NCBI GenBank assembly: GCA_002345505.1 | Contig: DDWJ01000001.1 | Location: forward strand, 1 to 64,000 | Length of the DNA: 64,000 bases | Reading direction: 5' to 3' | Source: Caryophanales bacterium UBA2289 | GTDB lineage: Bacteria > Bacillota_I > Bacilli_A > Izemoplasmatales > Hujiaoplasmataceae | Shown: piece by piece, positions 28,864 through 38,505 of the stretch | Numbering within the stretch: the first letter of the stretch is position 1 | Layout: each line of letters begins with the position of its first letter | Notes under the pieces: model-generated | Seen by the model: only the letters and a program-made list of their open reading frames with translations | Told to the model about the DNA's origin: nothing | The model's database searches: none | Translations under genes and position numbers: made by a program

Positions 28864-29601
28864 TTATTTTTTCTTTTTAAAGGGATATGATAAAAACTTC
28901 CACATCATTCTTGAAGTTGATAGATAATTAATCTTCATCTTACCTTTAATAATCTTCTTCACTAAGTAATGCGTGACCTCATCAACATTAGCACCTAAGA
29001 TTTTCATAATCTGGTTGTCTTCAAAATTATCTGAGTTTTTTAAAAAGTCGGTAAAAACCATTCCTGGTGATAATGTACCAACTTTAATATTCTCATAAGC
29101 TTTTAACTCTTTTTGAACTCCTTTGGTAAAAAAAGACAATAAGTGCTTACTTGAAGCGTAGATAACTGTTTTTGGAAAAACTAGATTATTACTACCAAGG
29201 CCTTCCATATTATAAATTCTCCCGTAGCCTTGTTTTTTCATGATTCTTAATGCTTCACTTGTTGCATTAAGCATGCCTTTAACATTAACATCTATTACTT
29301 TGGATATATCTTCTTCTTCAAGTTCTGCAACCGGTAAACTTTTTTGATTTACTCCGGCATTATTGATTACAACATCAATAGTCCCTAAGGTTTTTAAAGC
29401 ATAATCAAGCGCAACTTTTATATCTTCGCGATTACAAACATTACAAACATATCCAAATGTACCAATTAAGTTGTTATTTTCACTATTATTAATACTATCT
29501 TCACAAGTTCCGGTATAAACTACTTTGTGTCCTAGTTTTTGGAAATTACGAACCAATCCCCTGCCAATACCTCTTGTTCCTCCGCTTATAAATATATTCA
29601 T
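28864..29601 (-). CDS. Short-chain dehydrogenase/reductase
   Basis: A 245-residue classical SDR: coenzyme motif GGTRGIGRG (7-15), NNAGVN at about 90-95, catalytic YASSKH (YxxxK at about 153-157) and an upstream Ser in the EGLGSN segment. The second basic residue after the Gly motif and the EDS region suggest no clear NAD versus NADP preference. The substrate is unknown. AGGTGA precedes the ATG by 5 nt. Confidence 0.88.
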   Translation of the reverse strand: MNIFISGGTRGIGRGLVRNFQKLGHKVVYTGTCEDSINNSENNNLIGTFGYVCNVCNREDIKVALDYALKTLGTIDVVINNAGVNQKSLPVAELEEEDISKVIDVNVKGMLNATSEALRIMKKQGYGRIYNMEGLGSNNLVFPKTVIYASSKHLLSFFTKGVQKELKAYENIKVGTLSPGMVFTDFLKNSDNFEDNQIMKILGANVDEVTHYLVKKIIKGKMKINYLSTSRMMWKFLSYPFKKKK

Positions 29602-29670
29602 CTATTTCACCTAATTTCTGAATATTTTACTATTACTCACCTAATAAAAGTTAATTGCAATTAATAAAAA

Positions 29671-30786
29671 TCAAGAAAGCGTTTCTACTTCTAACGTATC
29701 CGGATCAATTCTATATAAAGCAGACAATGTATCATTACTATAATAAATCCAACGATTAACTACATAAATATACTTGCTATTAACATCGACATTAACAACC
29801 TTGTTTGTTTCATGAGATTCAAGATTATATCTATAGATAGCACCGTTATTCATATAAAACAAGTTATTGGTATCGCTGTTTAAGCTATGAACATTTTCAC
29901 TTGTTAATAACTTTTCTAATCCAGTATTAGCATTATATAAATAAAGAGCTGTCTCAGAAGCTGTACTAGCAATAAAAGCATAAGTTCTACCCGTTGAGTA
30001 ACTATCTTTTATTAAGTGTAGTTCTTTAATTTCTGTAAATTCATATTCACTTAAGTTAGCTTCAGTGGTTTTACCACTAAAGGTTGATCCCGCAACTTGA
30101 ATATTTGTCGCGTCTTTTTGATTATAAAAAATCTTTGTACCACTGATGTTTAAGTTTTCTATACCACTACCAAAACTACTTAAAAAGCTTTGAGCATTAT
30201 TAGAAAATACTTTCATGCCTCTAATAGAATATGTTGGATCAACCATATCAACATAAACATAAGTGTCATATCTTGAGATAAAGTAGGTTTCAGCTTCAGA
30301 AACTGTAGTAATTTCTTCCATTTCAAAATCATATTTCAGCATCCACAAATCATTGCTTGAGACAAAGTAGAGATAATCTTCACTTAAACACATGTTTCTT
30401 ACATAGCCGCCGTCATTTAAAGAAAACAACAGTGTAGTATCGTCAAACATTTGATCATATGTATAAACATTATTGCCTACTGCGTAGTAATGAAGTTTAT
30501 TAACACTGTCATAAGCAACTAATCCCATGTTATTGGCATTACCATTGGTATTGCCATAAGATGATGAATAGATAGGTAAAACTTCAGTTTTAAGTGATGT
30601 TTCTGTTGCTGTAAAAGGTGCAGTTGTAACAGTAGTTATTGGCACCGTCCAACTTGTATAATAAATTGTGGTTGTTGATACTTGTGTGGTATTAGAAGTT
30701 GCTGTAGTAACATCAGTTGTTTCTGTGGTAGTCTTACTGCAACCAACCACTAAAAAGATTAATAAAAAAACTAATATTTTTTTCAT
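29671..30786 (-). CDS. Lipoprotein with beta-propeller-like (DUF5050-like) domain
   Basis: A 371-residue lipoprotein: lipobox VVGC (about 13-16), Thr-rich spacer (18-60), then a repetitive beta-rich region with YY..GN.IYTYD, LYFVSSNDLW, IFYNQKD and WIYYSNDTLSALYRID, like DUF5050/Kelch-like propellers. It probably sits on the outer face of the membrane as a binding protein. The start is the ATG at 30786 (AAAGGAAA 9 nt before it); the longer frame starts inside the Shine-Dalgarno. Confidence 0.75.
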   Translation of the reverse strand: MKKILVFLLIFLVVGCSKTTTETTDVTTATSNTTQVSTTTIYYTSWTVPITTVTTAPFTATETSLKTEVLPIYSSSYGNTNGNANNMGLVAYDSVNKLHYYAVGNNVYTYDQMFDDTTLLFSLNDGGYVRNMCLSEDYLYFVSSNDLWMLKYDFEMEEITTVSEAETYFISRYDTYVYVDMVDPTYSIRGMKVFSNNAQSFLSSFGSGIENLNISGTKIFYNQKDATNIQVAGSTFSGKTTEANLSEYEFTEIKELHLIKDSYSTGRTYAFIASTASETALYLYNANTGLEKLLTSENVHSLNSDTNNLFYMNNGAIYRYNLESHETNKVVNVDVNSKYIYVVNRWIYYSNDTLSALYRIDPDTLEVETLS

Positions 30787-30896
30787 ATAATAGTTTCCTT
30801 TCATATAAATATATCTATTAAGTAAATCTTACCATGATTAGAACCTAAAATAAACAAGTCTATAAGAAAAATACAATTAAATTTCTTCTTAAGATA

Positions 30897-30925
30897 TTGA
30901 GTAAAGAAGGCAATAAGAATATAAT
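30897..30925 (+). promoter_or_regulatory. Promoter of the single-propeller RCC1 lipoprotein
   Basis: TTGAGT (30897-30902), 17-bp spacer, perfect TATAAT (30920-30925). Confidence 0.75.
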
Positions 30926-30999
30926 CTAATTAAGGAAAATATATTGCTAATGAAAAGTTACGGTTTCCATTCTCTTTAAAGAAAGTGAGATTTCTTACG

Positions 31000-33279
31000 A
31001 TGAAAAAATGGTTGTTTTTATTTATGGCATTTTTTACCTTTACTTTAATCAGTTGTAATACAAATACTACTACAGTTGAAACGACTGAGATTACCACTTC
31101 CATACCTACTACTATTACTACTGGTGGCGGAACCATCAGTGAAAGTACGTTTTTCCTGGTTGAATTCGATAGCGGCAAATCAACCTTAATCACTGATCAA
31201 AATGTTTTGTCAGGTGATTTGGTCGATGAACCAAGCATTGCTAGAACTGGATATTCACTTGACGGATGGTACTTAAGTGAAGATAATGGCGTAACTTTAA
31301 TCAAAAAATGGAATTTTTCAACTGATACGGTAACTAAAGATATTAAACTTTATGCCGTGTGGAACATTAATCAATATACCATCACATTCATTACCAATGG
31401 CGGTTTAGGACTTGATCCATTAACCGAAGATTATAATAGTGAAATAATTATCGAAGAACCAATCAGGTTTGATTATCAGTTTGATGGTTGGTATCTTGAC
31501 GAAGCTTTAACTGAACCCTTTATTTATACGAATATGCCCGCCTTTGATTTAACCCTTTATGCGAAATGGATAGAGATTGGTAATACTTTTGAGTTACATT
31601 ATTATCTGTTACCTGAAGGCTTTAATCCTTTGACAGATGATATAGTTTCAGAAGAACCTATATTCATTGATGTTTCTATAACATCAAATTTCACTGTTGC
31701 CTTAACTGAAGAACATCAAGTTTACGCCTGGGGTTATAATGAGTATTATCAATTAGGAAATGGCCAAATTGCCAATAGAGCAATGCCTACTAACATCACT
31801 TCATATTTTAATTTGGATGAATCGGATTACATCATTGAAATTGAAACTGGATACATGCACTCATTAGCATTGACTCATTTAGGTAAAGTCTATGCCTGGG
31901 GAGATAATGAAGACGGATCTTTGGGAACTGGAGACACAGAAGTCTATACATTACCTGTTGATATCACTGCTAATTTTGAACTATTGACAAATGAAAAGAT
32001 TATTCAAATTGATTGCGGAAATTATCATTCAGCTGCGTTAACTAATCAAGGAAGATTATTCATGTGGGGAGATAATAGCGCAGGTCAATTAGGTACTGAT
32101 TCATATAGTGATACTACTTTACCGATAGATATTACTCCTTTCATAACTCTTAACTTTGAGGAAGTAATTACGACTACTGCTTTAGGCGGTAATCATACAC
32201 TAATATTAACTTCAGAAAACAGGGTTTTTTCATGGGGCTTTAATATTGTCATGCAGTTAGGCGATGGTACTAATCTTAATAGAACTACACCTTTAGATAT
32301 TACTGATAATTTTTCTTTAGGTATAGATGAAGAAATTATAAAAATAGTTGGTGGTAATAATCATAGCGGTGCGGTGACAAATTTAGGTAATGTGTTTACC
32401 TTTGGTCATAATTCCTATGGTCAATTAGGTGACGGAACAGAAACAAATCAAGGTATACCTATAAATATTACTAATCAATTTAATTTAGATATAGGAGAAA
32501 CGATTACTGATTTATTTATGGGTGTCACATTCTCTAGTGCTGTAACAAATAATCAAAGAATATTTACTTGGGGTTTGAATGAAACTGGACAATTAGGTGA
32601 CGAATCTTATCTTGATAGTTCTACTCCTATTGACATCAGCAGCCTCTTTGAATTTAGTAATGAAAATCAGATTTTGGCAGTATCATTAGGCAATGGTTTT
32701 ACAAGCATCTTAGATGAATCAGGCAAACTTTATCTATGGGGAGATAATTACTTAGGTCAGTTAGGAATTGGCAATTATTTCGATAAAGCAACTCCTCAAA
32801 ATCCTAAATTTTGGATTCCTGAGATTTTAACCTTTACATATAATGAAGGAGATAACTACAATCTCTATCTTCCAGACAGAACCGGCGATACCTTTATCGG
32901 TTGGTACACAGATTCAAGGTTAACCGAACAATTTGACTTTTTAATCAATCCTGACGGACCAACAATTCTTTATTCTAAATGGGACAGCTTCCCAGCAATA
33001 TTATTACAAGAATCAGTCTTTCTGAATCCCGATGATTATCATTACTACACCTTCACTATCTATACAACATCCAGTATAACAATATATACCTTAAGTGAGA
33101 TTGATACATATGGTGTATTACGTGACGATGCAGAAAATGTAATTGCTGAAAACGATGACGGTGATGATTATAACTTCTATATCAACTACACCCTAGATCC
33201 GGGAACTTATACTATCGAGGTCAGTGGTTATGATGAAACTGAGACCGGACCTTATGAAATTTTTGTTATTAAGAATTAA
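31000..33279 (+). CDS. Lipoprotein with InlB-type repeats and a seven-bladed RCC1 propeller
   Basis: A 759-residue lipoprotein: lipobox LISC (about 16-19), Thr-rich spacer, two InlB-type repeats (about 45-190, YSLDGWYLS and YQFDGWYLD), seven RCC1 repeats (about 225-590; cores AWGYNEYYQLGNG to LWGDNYLGQLGIG), another InlB unit (TFIGWYTD), and a C-terminal beta-sandwich (about 650-755) resembling pre-peptidase C-terminal or carbohydrate-binding modules (DPGTYTIEVSGYDE). Seven repeats make exactly one propeller. A surface binding role is inferred. The start is the ATG at 31000; the earlier GTG at 30985 lies in the weak Shine-Dalgarno region. Confidence 0.85.
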   Translation: MKKWLFLFMAFFTFTLISCNTNTTTVETTEITTSIPTTITTGGGTISESTFFLVEFDSGKSTLITDQNVLSGDLVDEPSIARTGYSLDGWYLSEDNGVTLIKKWNFSTDTVTKDIKLYAVWNINQYTITFITNGGLGLDPLTEDYNSEIIIEEPIRFDYQFDGWYLDEALTEPFIYTNMPAFDLTLYAKWIEIGNTFELHYYLLPEGFNPLTDDIVSEEPIFIDVSITSNFTVALTEEHQVYAWGYNEYYQLGNGQIANRAMPTNITSYFNLDESDYIIEIETGYMHSLALTHLGKVYAWGDNEDGSLGTGDTEVYTLPVDITANFELLTNEKIIQIDCGNYHSAALTNQGRLFMWGDNSAGQLGTDSYSDTTLPIDITPFITLNFEEVITTTALGGNHTLILTSENRVFSWGFNIVMQLGDGTNLNRTTPLDITDNFSLGIDEEIIKIVGGNNHSGAVTNLGNVFTFGHNSYGQLGDGTETNQGIPINITNQFNLDIGETITDLFMGVTFSSAVTNNQRIFTWGLNETGQLGDESYLDSSTPIDISSLFEFSNENQILAVSLGNGFTSILDESGKLYLWGDNYLGQLGIGNYFDKATPQNPKFWIPEILTFTYNEGDNYNLYLPDRTGDTFIGWYTDSRLTEQFDFLINPDGPTILYSKWDSFPAILLQESVFLNPDDYHYYTFTIYTTSSITIYTLSEIDTYGVLRDDAENVIAENDDGDDYNFYINYTLDPGTYTIEVSGYDETETGPYEIFVIKN

Positions 33280-33292
33280 TCAATAAAAAAGT

Positions 33293-33322
33293 AAAAGGGC
33301 TTTAATTAAAAAGCCCTTTTAT
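33293..33322. terminator. Bidirectional terminator
   Basis: Stem AAAAGGGCTTT/AAAGCCCTTTT between the plus-strand RCC1 lipoprotein gene and the end of the minus-strand Mbx-like operon. Confidence 0.9.
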
Positions 33323-33328
33323 AATTCA

Positions 33329-35335
33329 TTAAATTAAAGTTCGTTTTCGTTTTGGTTTAAGAGCAGGTTCAGGATTATTGAACCTGATTGCTTCACGAAC
33401 TTCTTTAAAGTACTCACTTTGTTCTTTCTTTTTAGCTTTATTATAAAGATAATCATCAATAGCTACTGCAGCTCTATGTCCATCTGACACAGCGGTAATA
33501 ATATCAGGGCCTCTAAAGATGTCGCCTCCGACATAAAGCCAATCTAAACCTTCAACCTTACCGGCTTCATCAGCTTTGATTTTGCCACGTTCAATCTTGA
33601 CTTTATCTTTCAAGGATTCTGGTATGTAAGAATAATCAGGAGCTTGACCGACGCTGAAGAATACTTGTTCTGCTTCAAAGATTTCTTCTTGAGATTGGTC
33701 AAAACTAGGATTAAAGCGACCTTCTTCATCAAAGACTCTGGTACATTTCCATACTTTAAGTCCTTTGATTTTCCCGTCTTCAACCACAACTTCTTGTGGT
33801 CCATAACCAAGACGGAACTTTATGCCTTCTTCTTTCCCTTCGATATATTCATCATCACTACCAGGTAGAATATCCAATGTTTCAAGTGATGTTAACAAGA
33901 CATTGGCTTTACCGTACTTTTGCAGTTGGATTCTGATGCAATTTCTCGCTACATCAAATGCCACGTCTCCACCACCGACAACTACCACTGATGGTTTTAC
34001 ATTCATGTCTTCAAGTTTTAATGTACCTCTAGCAAAATCTCTTGTAAGTGGCAAGAAATCCATCGCTCCCATAATATCAGGGTGATCAGCACCAGGAATA
34101 TTTAGAACTCTACCTTTAAAGAAACCAGTTCCTAAGAAAACTGCATCATATTTCTTTTCCAGATCTTCAAATGTGATATCAGAACCGATTTTAGTATTGG
34201 TATGGATATTAACACCGATGCTTTTAATGAAGTTGATATCTTTTTCAACTGCATAATCAGGAATTCTATACTGTGGTGCCCCGAAACTCGCTACTCCACC
34301 AGCACGACTCTTTTCTTCAAAGACGTCGACCTTATACCCCAAACCTCTTAAATAATAAGCAGCTGACAAACTTGAAGGACCAGATCCCGCAATCGCAACT
34401 TTAGCATCGATAACTTCCGATACTGGTTCAGTAAAGATTTTTTTATACATATCATCAGGTGCACTATCGATGATATAACGTTTCAACCATCTTATCGCAA
34501 TCGCTTCACCTCTTACGGCGATAGCACAAGCTGTTTCACAGTTATGAGTACATACTCTTCCGCAAACTCCTGGAAGTGGATTGGTTTCATAAATCTGTCT
34601 TAAACCACCTTCAATGTCATCTTCCCAGATAGTTTTGATATACATCGGTATATGCATTTGCACAGGACAACTGGCAGTACAGACACCGCACTCAACGCAA
34701 CGGGCCGCTTCAAGTCTTGCGTACTCTTTTGAATAACCTCTCACTACTTCAATATAAGAATTGATTCTCTCACTACCTTCAATATGTTCCATCTCAACTC
34801 TTTCAAGGTCTAATAAATCAGTATCTTCATTTTTAACATAAGCTTGTTCGACTTCTTGGTCCTGCCAAGTTTCTGTCGGCATCAATTGGAATGAATCAGG
34901 ATTAGAATCAGCATAGATATATTCTTTAGTCATTTTTAAAGATTCTGTCGTACAGGTATCAACACATAACCCACAGAAACAGCAACGGCCGTAATCAATA
35001 ACAGGGCGTTGTTGGAGTTTTCCGGCAACTTTTGGTAAATCATGTCTTTCTACCATGGTGATTGCGGCAGTAGGACAGATTTCTCCACAAGTACCACAGC
35101 CAATACATTTTTCCCAATCATTGATATGAAAACCTCTTAAGTTATCAGGAGCAGTTCTTGGGTTTGATATCTTGGCTTTACTACTTTTCATGACTTTTAC
35201 GCCTTTTAAGTAATCGGCATTCTTTTTAGTAAAGATTGTTTCTAAAGGATGAGTTACCGGTTTTTTAAAGATATATTTGATATGTCTTAATGGTCTGAAG
35301 ATACTTGACTTCGGATATTTATTATTTTCGTTCAT
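33329..35335 (-). CDS. NuoI-like ferredoxin fused to GltD/NfnB-like NAD(P) oxidoreductase
   Basis: A 668-residue fusion and the last gene of the Mbx-like operon. Residues 70-135 are a NuoI/MbxN-like two-cluster ferredoxin (C77/80/83/87; C118-119/121/124/128). Residues 205-275 hold the cluster-binding region of the GltD small subunit (C213/216/219/223, then C258/262/266/270). Residues about 312-645 form an FAD/NAD(P) reductase (GSGPSS near 318; VVVVGGGDVAFDVAR near 455). It likely brings NAD(P)(H) chemistry to the membrane complex, so ferredoxin:NAD(P)+ oxidoreduction would drive ion pumping. Similar GltD-like partners are known with Thermotoga Mbx-type clusters. The fused form is unusual among NuoI proteins. 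Confidence 0.85.
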   Translation of the reverse strand: MNENNKYPKSSIFRPLRHIKYIFKKPVTHPLETIFTKKNADYLKGVKVMKSSKAKISNPRTAPDNLRGFHINDWEKCIGCGTCGEICPTAAITMVERHDLPKVAGKLQQRPVIDYGRCCFCGLCVDTCTTESLKMTKEYIYADSNPDSFQLMPTETWQDQEVEQAYVKNEDTDLLDLERVEMEHIEGSERINSYIEVVRGYSKEYARLEAARCVECGVCTASCPVQMHIPMYIKTIWEDDIEGGLRQIYETNPLPGVCGRVCTHNCETACAIAVRGEAIAIRWLKRYIIDSAPDDMYKKIFTEPVSEVIDAKVAIAGSGPSSLSAAYYLRGLGYKVDVFEEKSRAGGVASFGAPQYRIPDYAVEKDINFIKSIGVNIHTNTKIGSDITFEDLEKKYDAVFLGTGFFKGRVLNIPGADHPDIMGAMDFLPLTRDFARGTLKLEDMNVKPSVVVVGGGDVAFDVARNCIRIQLQKYGKANVLLTSLETLDILPGSDDEYIEGKEEGIKFRLGYGPQEVVVEDGKIKGLKVWKCTRVFDEEGRFNPSFDQSQEEIFEAEQVFFSVGQAPDYSYIPESLKDKVKIERGKIKADEAGKVEGLDWLYVGGDIFRGPDIITAVSDGHRAAVAIDDYLYNKAKKKEQSEYFKEVREAIRFNNPEPALKPKRKRTLI

Positions 35336-35345
35336 CTTTTTCCTC

Positions 35346-36452
35346 CTACCTATCTATCTCTGGCGAACAAATCCCCATGGTGTCAACCCAAAGGGCTGCA
35401 TCATCGATTCTTGTTCCCGGTAAATATTTTTCAATCCCTAACAAACCTTGTGGATAAGATGCGCCTCTAACTCCGACACGATACGGATGGGTTCCACCAT
35501 TTGAAACCATGTAATATCCGAATTCACCACGACTGGATTCTACCATTGAATAAACATGTCCCTTTGGAACTGTCCAGCGCATGGATTGGCCTCTAGCAGG
35601 TTTTACCCTAACTGGGCCTTCAGGCATCTTTTCTAAGCATTGTCTGATGATGTTAATCGATTGTTGTACTTCTTTTATCTTGATGTCAAGTCTGCTTCTA
35701 GCATCTGAATAATCAGATACCGGTACTTCAAACTCAACTTGATCGTACCTTGCATAAGGAGCTACTTTTCTGATGTCGTAAGCTTTATTAACCGCAGATC
35801 TCATACCAATTCCCGTTACTCCCAGTTCCCAAACAACTTCTGCCGGCAACATGATTGTATCTTTGATTCTTTTGATAATTGAAGCATTGTCTATTCCTAG
35901 ATCACGATACTCTTTAAGTCTTGATTCCAGTGAATCAAGGAAGGTATGCATATCTTTTTCAATACCTTTTGGTAAATCTTGTCTCACACCACCAATAACA
36001 ATATATTGATGATAGACTCTCGCTCCGGTAATCTTTTCAAAGATGTCCAAGATATTGTTTCTATCCGCGTGAGCGTGATACATCAAGGTATAGTTACCAG
36101 TTGGACCGCCTAAACCGCCATAAGCCATTAGATGTGCTGAGATTCTCGCAAATTCTAAAATGATCATTCTGATCCAATGTGCTCTTTCTGGTATCTCAAG
36201 TTTAAGTAATTTTTCCGCTCCAGATGCAAACGCCATTTCATTGATATCAGGTTCAGGCACACAAACTCGGGGAATAAGCGCAATATTATTAACCCACAAT
36301 TTTCTTTCCATTTGTTTTTCAAAACCACGATATAACATTCCTGGTAAAAGATATGATCTCTTGATAATATCACCATCCACAAACATATGAACGGAAGCAT
36401 TACCATGCATCCCAGGATGTTGAGGACCTAAGAATAATTTCATCTCTTTCAT
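35346..36452 (-). CDS. NuoD/MbxL-like large subunit, partly lacking [NiFe] ligands
   Basis: A 368-residue subunit related to NuoD and to membrane-bound [NiFe]-hydrogenase large subunits. The first ligand motif reads RVCVPE (RxCGxC expected) and the last reads CSPEIDR (CxxCxxR expected). Each motif thus keeps its first Cys and has Glu for the second. An intact [NiFe] site cannot form, so the complex is not a hydrogenase; the pattern fits Mbx-type complexes. AGGAGG precedes the ATG, and the gene overlaps the NuoC-like gene by four bases (ATGA). Confidence 0.9.
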   Translation of the reverse strand: MKEMKLFLGPQHPGMHGNASVHMFVDGDIIKRSYLLPGMLYRGFEKQMERKLWVNNIALIPRVCVPEPDINEMAFASGAEKLLKLEIPERAHWIRMIILEFARISAHLMAYGGLGGPTGNYTLMYHAHADRNNILDIFEKITGARVYHQYIVIGGVRQDLPKGIEKDMHTFLDSLESRLKEYRDLGIDNASIIKRIKDTIMLPAEVVWELGVTGIGMRSAVNKAYDIRKVAPYARYDQVEFEVPVSDYSDARSRLDIKIKEVQQSINIIRQCLEKMPEGPVRVKPARGQSMRWTVPKGHVYSMVESSRGEFGYYMVSNGGTHPYRVGVRGASYPQGLLGIEKYLPGTRIDDAALWVDTMGICSPEIDR

Positions 36453-37039
36453 TTCTTCTGTCCTCCTGTTCTTAAACTTAGAGCGCGTTTTTCACGCTCT
36501 TTTATTTTTTCAAAACTCTTGTTTTCCGGATCTTTAACTGAATAATCAACACTGTACTCACGTTTAGGAAACTTTCTGTCACTATAAACAGAAGGATCAA
36601 AATCTTTTCTTAAAGGTGGTATGTCATCCCAGTTTTCTAAAATCAACTGTTTGTGATAATCAGGATTACCAGGGAAATTGATACCGAAAAACTCATGAGC
36701 TTCTCTTTCATAGTATTTAGCTCCAGGGAAAATGGAAATGATTGAATTCATTTCCGCAGCTTCTCTTTCAATCATTGCTCTGATTTGAATATACAATGCT
36801 TCATCCCAGTTAAATAGAACATAGACTAACTCAAACTTACTCGTCTCAATCCAGTCAATTGCACTAAGGTAAGATAATTGTTTCCAACCAGCAAGTTTTA
36901 AAGCAGACAACGTTTGATGAACATCATTTTTTTCAATTTCAAATGCGATTTGAAATTTATCAATCTGTTCAAATTTTCTAACTTTAGCAACCTTTTCTAC
37001 TATTTCTTTGACTCTTTCAATATTATTCATGGAATTCAT
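36449..37039 (-). CDS. NuoC/MbxK-like subunit
   Basis: A roughly 196-residue protein with the NuoC (30 kDa) signature YEREAHEFFGINFPGNPD followed by PLRKDF (about 135-175). It is a structural hydrophilic subunit joining the NuoB- and NuoD-like subunits. The start is uncertain: ATGs at 37048, 37039 and 37030 follow GGGGAGG by 3, 12 and 21 nt; I use 37039. All overlap the end of the NuoB-like gene. Confidence 0.85.
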   Translation of the reverse strand: MNSMNNIERVKEIVEKVAKVRKFEQIDKFQIAFEIEKNDVHQTLSALKLAGWKQLSYLSAIDWIETSKFELVYVLFNWDEALYIQIRAMIEREAAEMNSIISIFPGAKYYEREAHEFFGINFPGNPDYHKQLILENWDDIPPLRKDFDPSVYSDRKFPKREYSVDYSVKDPENKSFEKIKEREKRALSLRTGGQKK

Positions 37040-37598
37040 CGTGAACATCAACCTCCCCAAGTGAAGTTATTTGATTGGCTTTATACCAGCTATAATTCTC
37101 ATGATACTTCTTCCAACCATTAGCTCTTTTATGTTTGATTTGATCCATCAGATCAACAAAACCATTCATTACCGCTTCAGTATTAGGCATACAGCCGGCA
37201 ACATACACGTCAACAGGAATATATTGATCTAACTGATTGATTACTGCATGAGAGTCATGATAGATACCACCATTAATTGGACAAGAACCCAAAGCAACCA
37301 CATATCTTGGTTCGCTCATTTGTTCATAAGTATAAATAAGTCTTCTCAAGGTTTTTAATGACAAATAACCTGAAACTAATAAGATATCAGCTTGTCTAGG
37401 TGTAGCCATAGGGCCCATTCCCAGTCTTTCCATGTCATAAGCTGATGTCATAGCCGGTGGTAATTCGATTGCACAACAACCAGTACAATACATCAGTAAC
37501 CAAAGTGAGTTTCTACGGAAAAAGTCACCTATTTCCCACCACTTCTTGTCTGTTTCTGCTTTAGTTAAAGGTACTGGTGTAAACTTAGTACTTTTCAT
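37023..37598 (-). CDS. NuoB/MbxJ-like [4Fe-4S] subunit
   Basis: A 191-residue small subunit. Ligands for one [4Fe-4S] cluster are the CTGCCAIE segment (C38, C41, C42), GSCPINGG (about C104) and AGCMPNTE (about C135). It has both the CxxC of hydrogenase-type small subunits and the CC pair of complex I, an intermediate pattern. It passes electrons to the site formed with the NuoD-like subunit. The gene sits 1 nt after the NuoH-like gene. Confidence 0.88.
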   Translation of the reverse strand: MKSTKFTPVPLTKAETDKKWWEIGDFFRRNSLWLLMYCTGCCAIELPPAMTSAYDMERLGMGPMATPRQADILLVSGYLSLKTLRRLIYTYEQMSEPRYVVALGSCPINGGIYHDSHAVINQLDQYIPVDVYVAGCMPNTEAVMNGFVDLMDQIKHKRANGWKKYHENYSWYKANQITSLGEVDVHDEFHE

Positions 37599-37599
37599 C

Positions 37600-38505
37600 T
37601 TAAATCACCCACCCTAAATAAATTGCGATAAACGCTTGAATAATAGCCAATAGTAATGGCCATTTATAGAAAAATTTAACAACTTGATCAATTTTAAAGC
37701 GACCGTTAACATTAGATATTAAATTAACAACGGTATAGACTGTAAAATACTTAATCAAGAAGATGAAGATATTGCTGGCACCACCTAAGAATAGATGGAC
37801 GAATAATGAAACTTCAATAAATACGCTGATTTCATGCAGAATGAATAACATTCCTAATTGCTTTCCACCATATTCCACCATTGGACCGGAAGCAATCTCT
37901 GCTGGAGCGATGTAAGTCTCAAACGGTTTCTTCCCTAACATTCCCATCAAGGATAAAACTCCGACCAAGCCACCTAACGGTAAAGCAATGATAAACCAGT
38001 TGTTTCCGGCAGTTTGTTGGAAAGCCTGAATCGCTGTTAATGACGAAGAGTCAGAAACATTGATAATGGTTAAAGCAACAATTAGAAACGGAACTTCATA
38101 TGCAAGCATCGTTGTTAATGCTCTCATAACGCCAATACTTGCCCAAGGATTTCCGGAACCACTAGCACTCATCGCCATTCCGAGCATTCCTACTGCTAAT
38201 AAATAAACGAAAATGAAGAAATTGTCAAACTGTTTAAAAGCAACGATATCAACTGTAAGAGGCATAAACATCGCAGTAGCGATAATTCCGCCTAAAGCCA
38301 TGATTACACCAAAATCGTAAATCCAGCCATGACTGATACCTCTTTTGCTTAAAAGTTTAAAGATATCAATAAATTCTTGGTACCATCTCGGTCCATGTCT
38401 TTTCTGTAATCTACCGACAATTTTTCGGTTGATTCCACCAATAGAAGTCTGTAAGGCAAAACCAAACAAAGCTATACCGATACCAACTAATATATTAACT
38501 ATCAT
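37600..38505 (-). CDS. NuoH/MbxM-like membrane subunit
   Basis: A 301-residue subunit with eight predicted TM helices and typical NuoH features: GRLQKRHGPRWYQEFIDIFKLLSKR near the N-terminus and PAEIASGPMVEYGG (about 205-218). It links the redox arm to the ion-translocating antiporter-like subunits. The start is the ATG at 38505, which overlaps the upstream stop as ATGA and has TAGGAG upstream; the longer frame is not needed. Confidence 0.9.
   Translation of the reverse strand: MIVNILVGIGIALFGFALQTSIGGINRKIVGRLQKRHGPRWYQEFIDIFKLLSKRGISHGWIYDFGVIMALGGIIATAMFMPLTVDIVAFKQFDNFFIFVYLLAVGMLGMAMSASGSGNPWASIGVMRALTTMLAYEVPFLIVALTIINVSDSSSLTAIQAFQQTAGNNWFIIALPLGGLVGVLSLMGMLGKKPFETYIAPAEIASGPMVEYGGKQLGMLFILHEISVFIEVSLFVHLFLGGASNIFIFLIKYFTVYTVVNLISNVNGRFKIDQVVKFFYKWPLLLAIIQAFIAIYLGWVI

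Noticed and set aside
33644..34085. Plus-strand frames within the Mbx-like operon
   Set aside because: Shadows of the minus-strand oxidoreductase gene; no ribosome sites and no family resemblance.
35346..37598. The membrane complex as a [NiFe] hydrogenase (Mbh)
   Set aside because: Two of four NiFe cysteines are Glu, and a GltD-type reductase is fused to the ferredoxin subunit; Mbx-like is the better reading.
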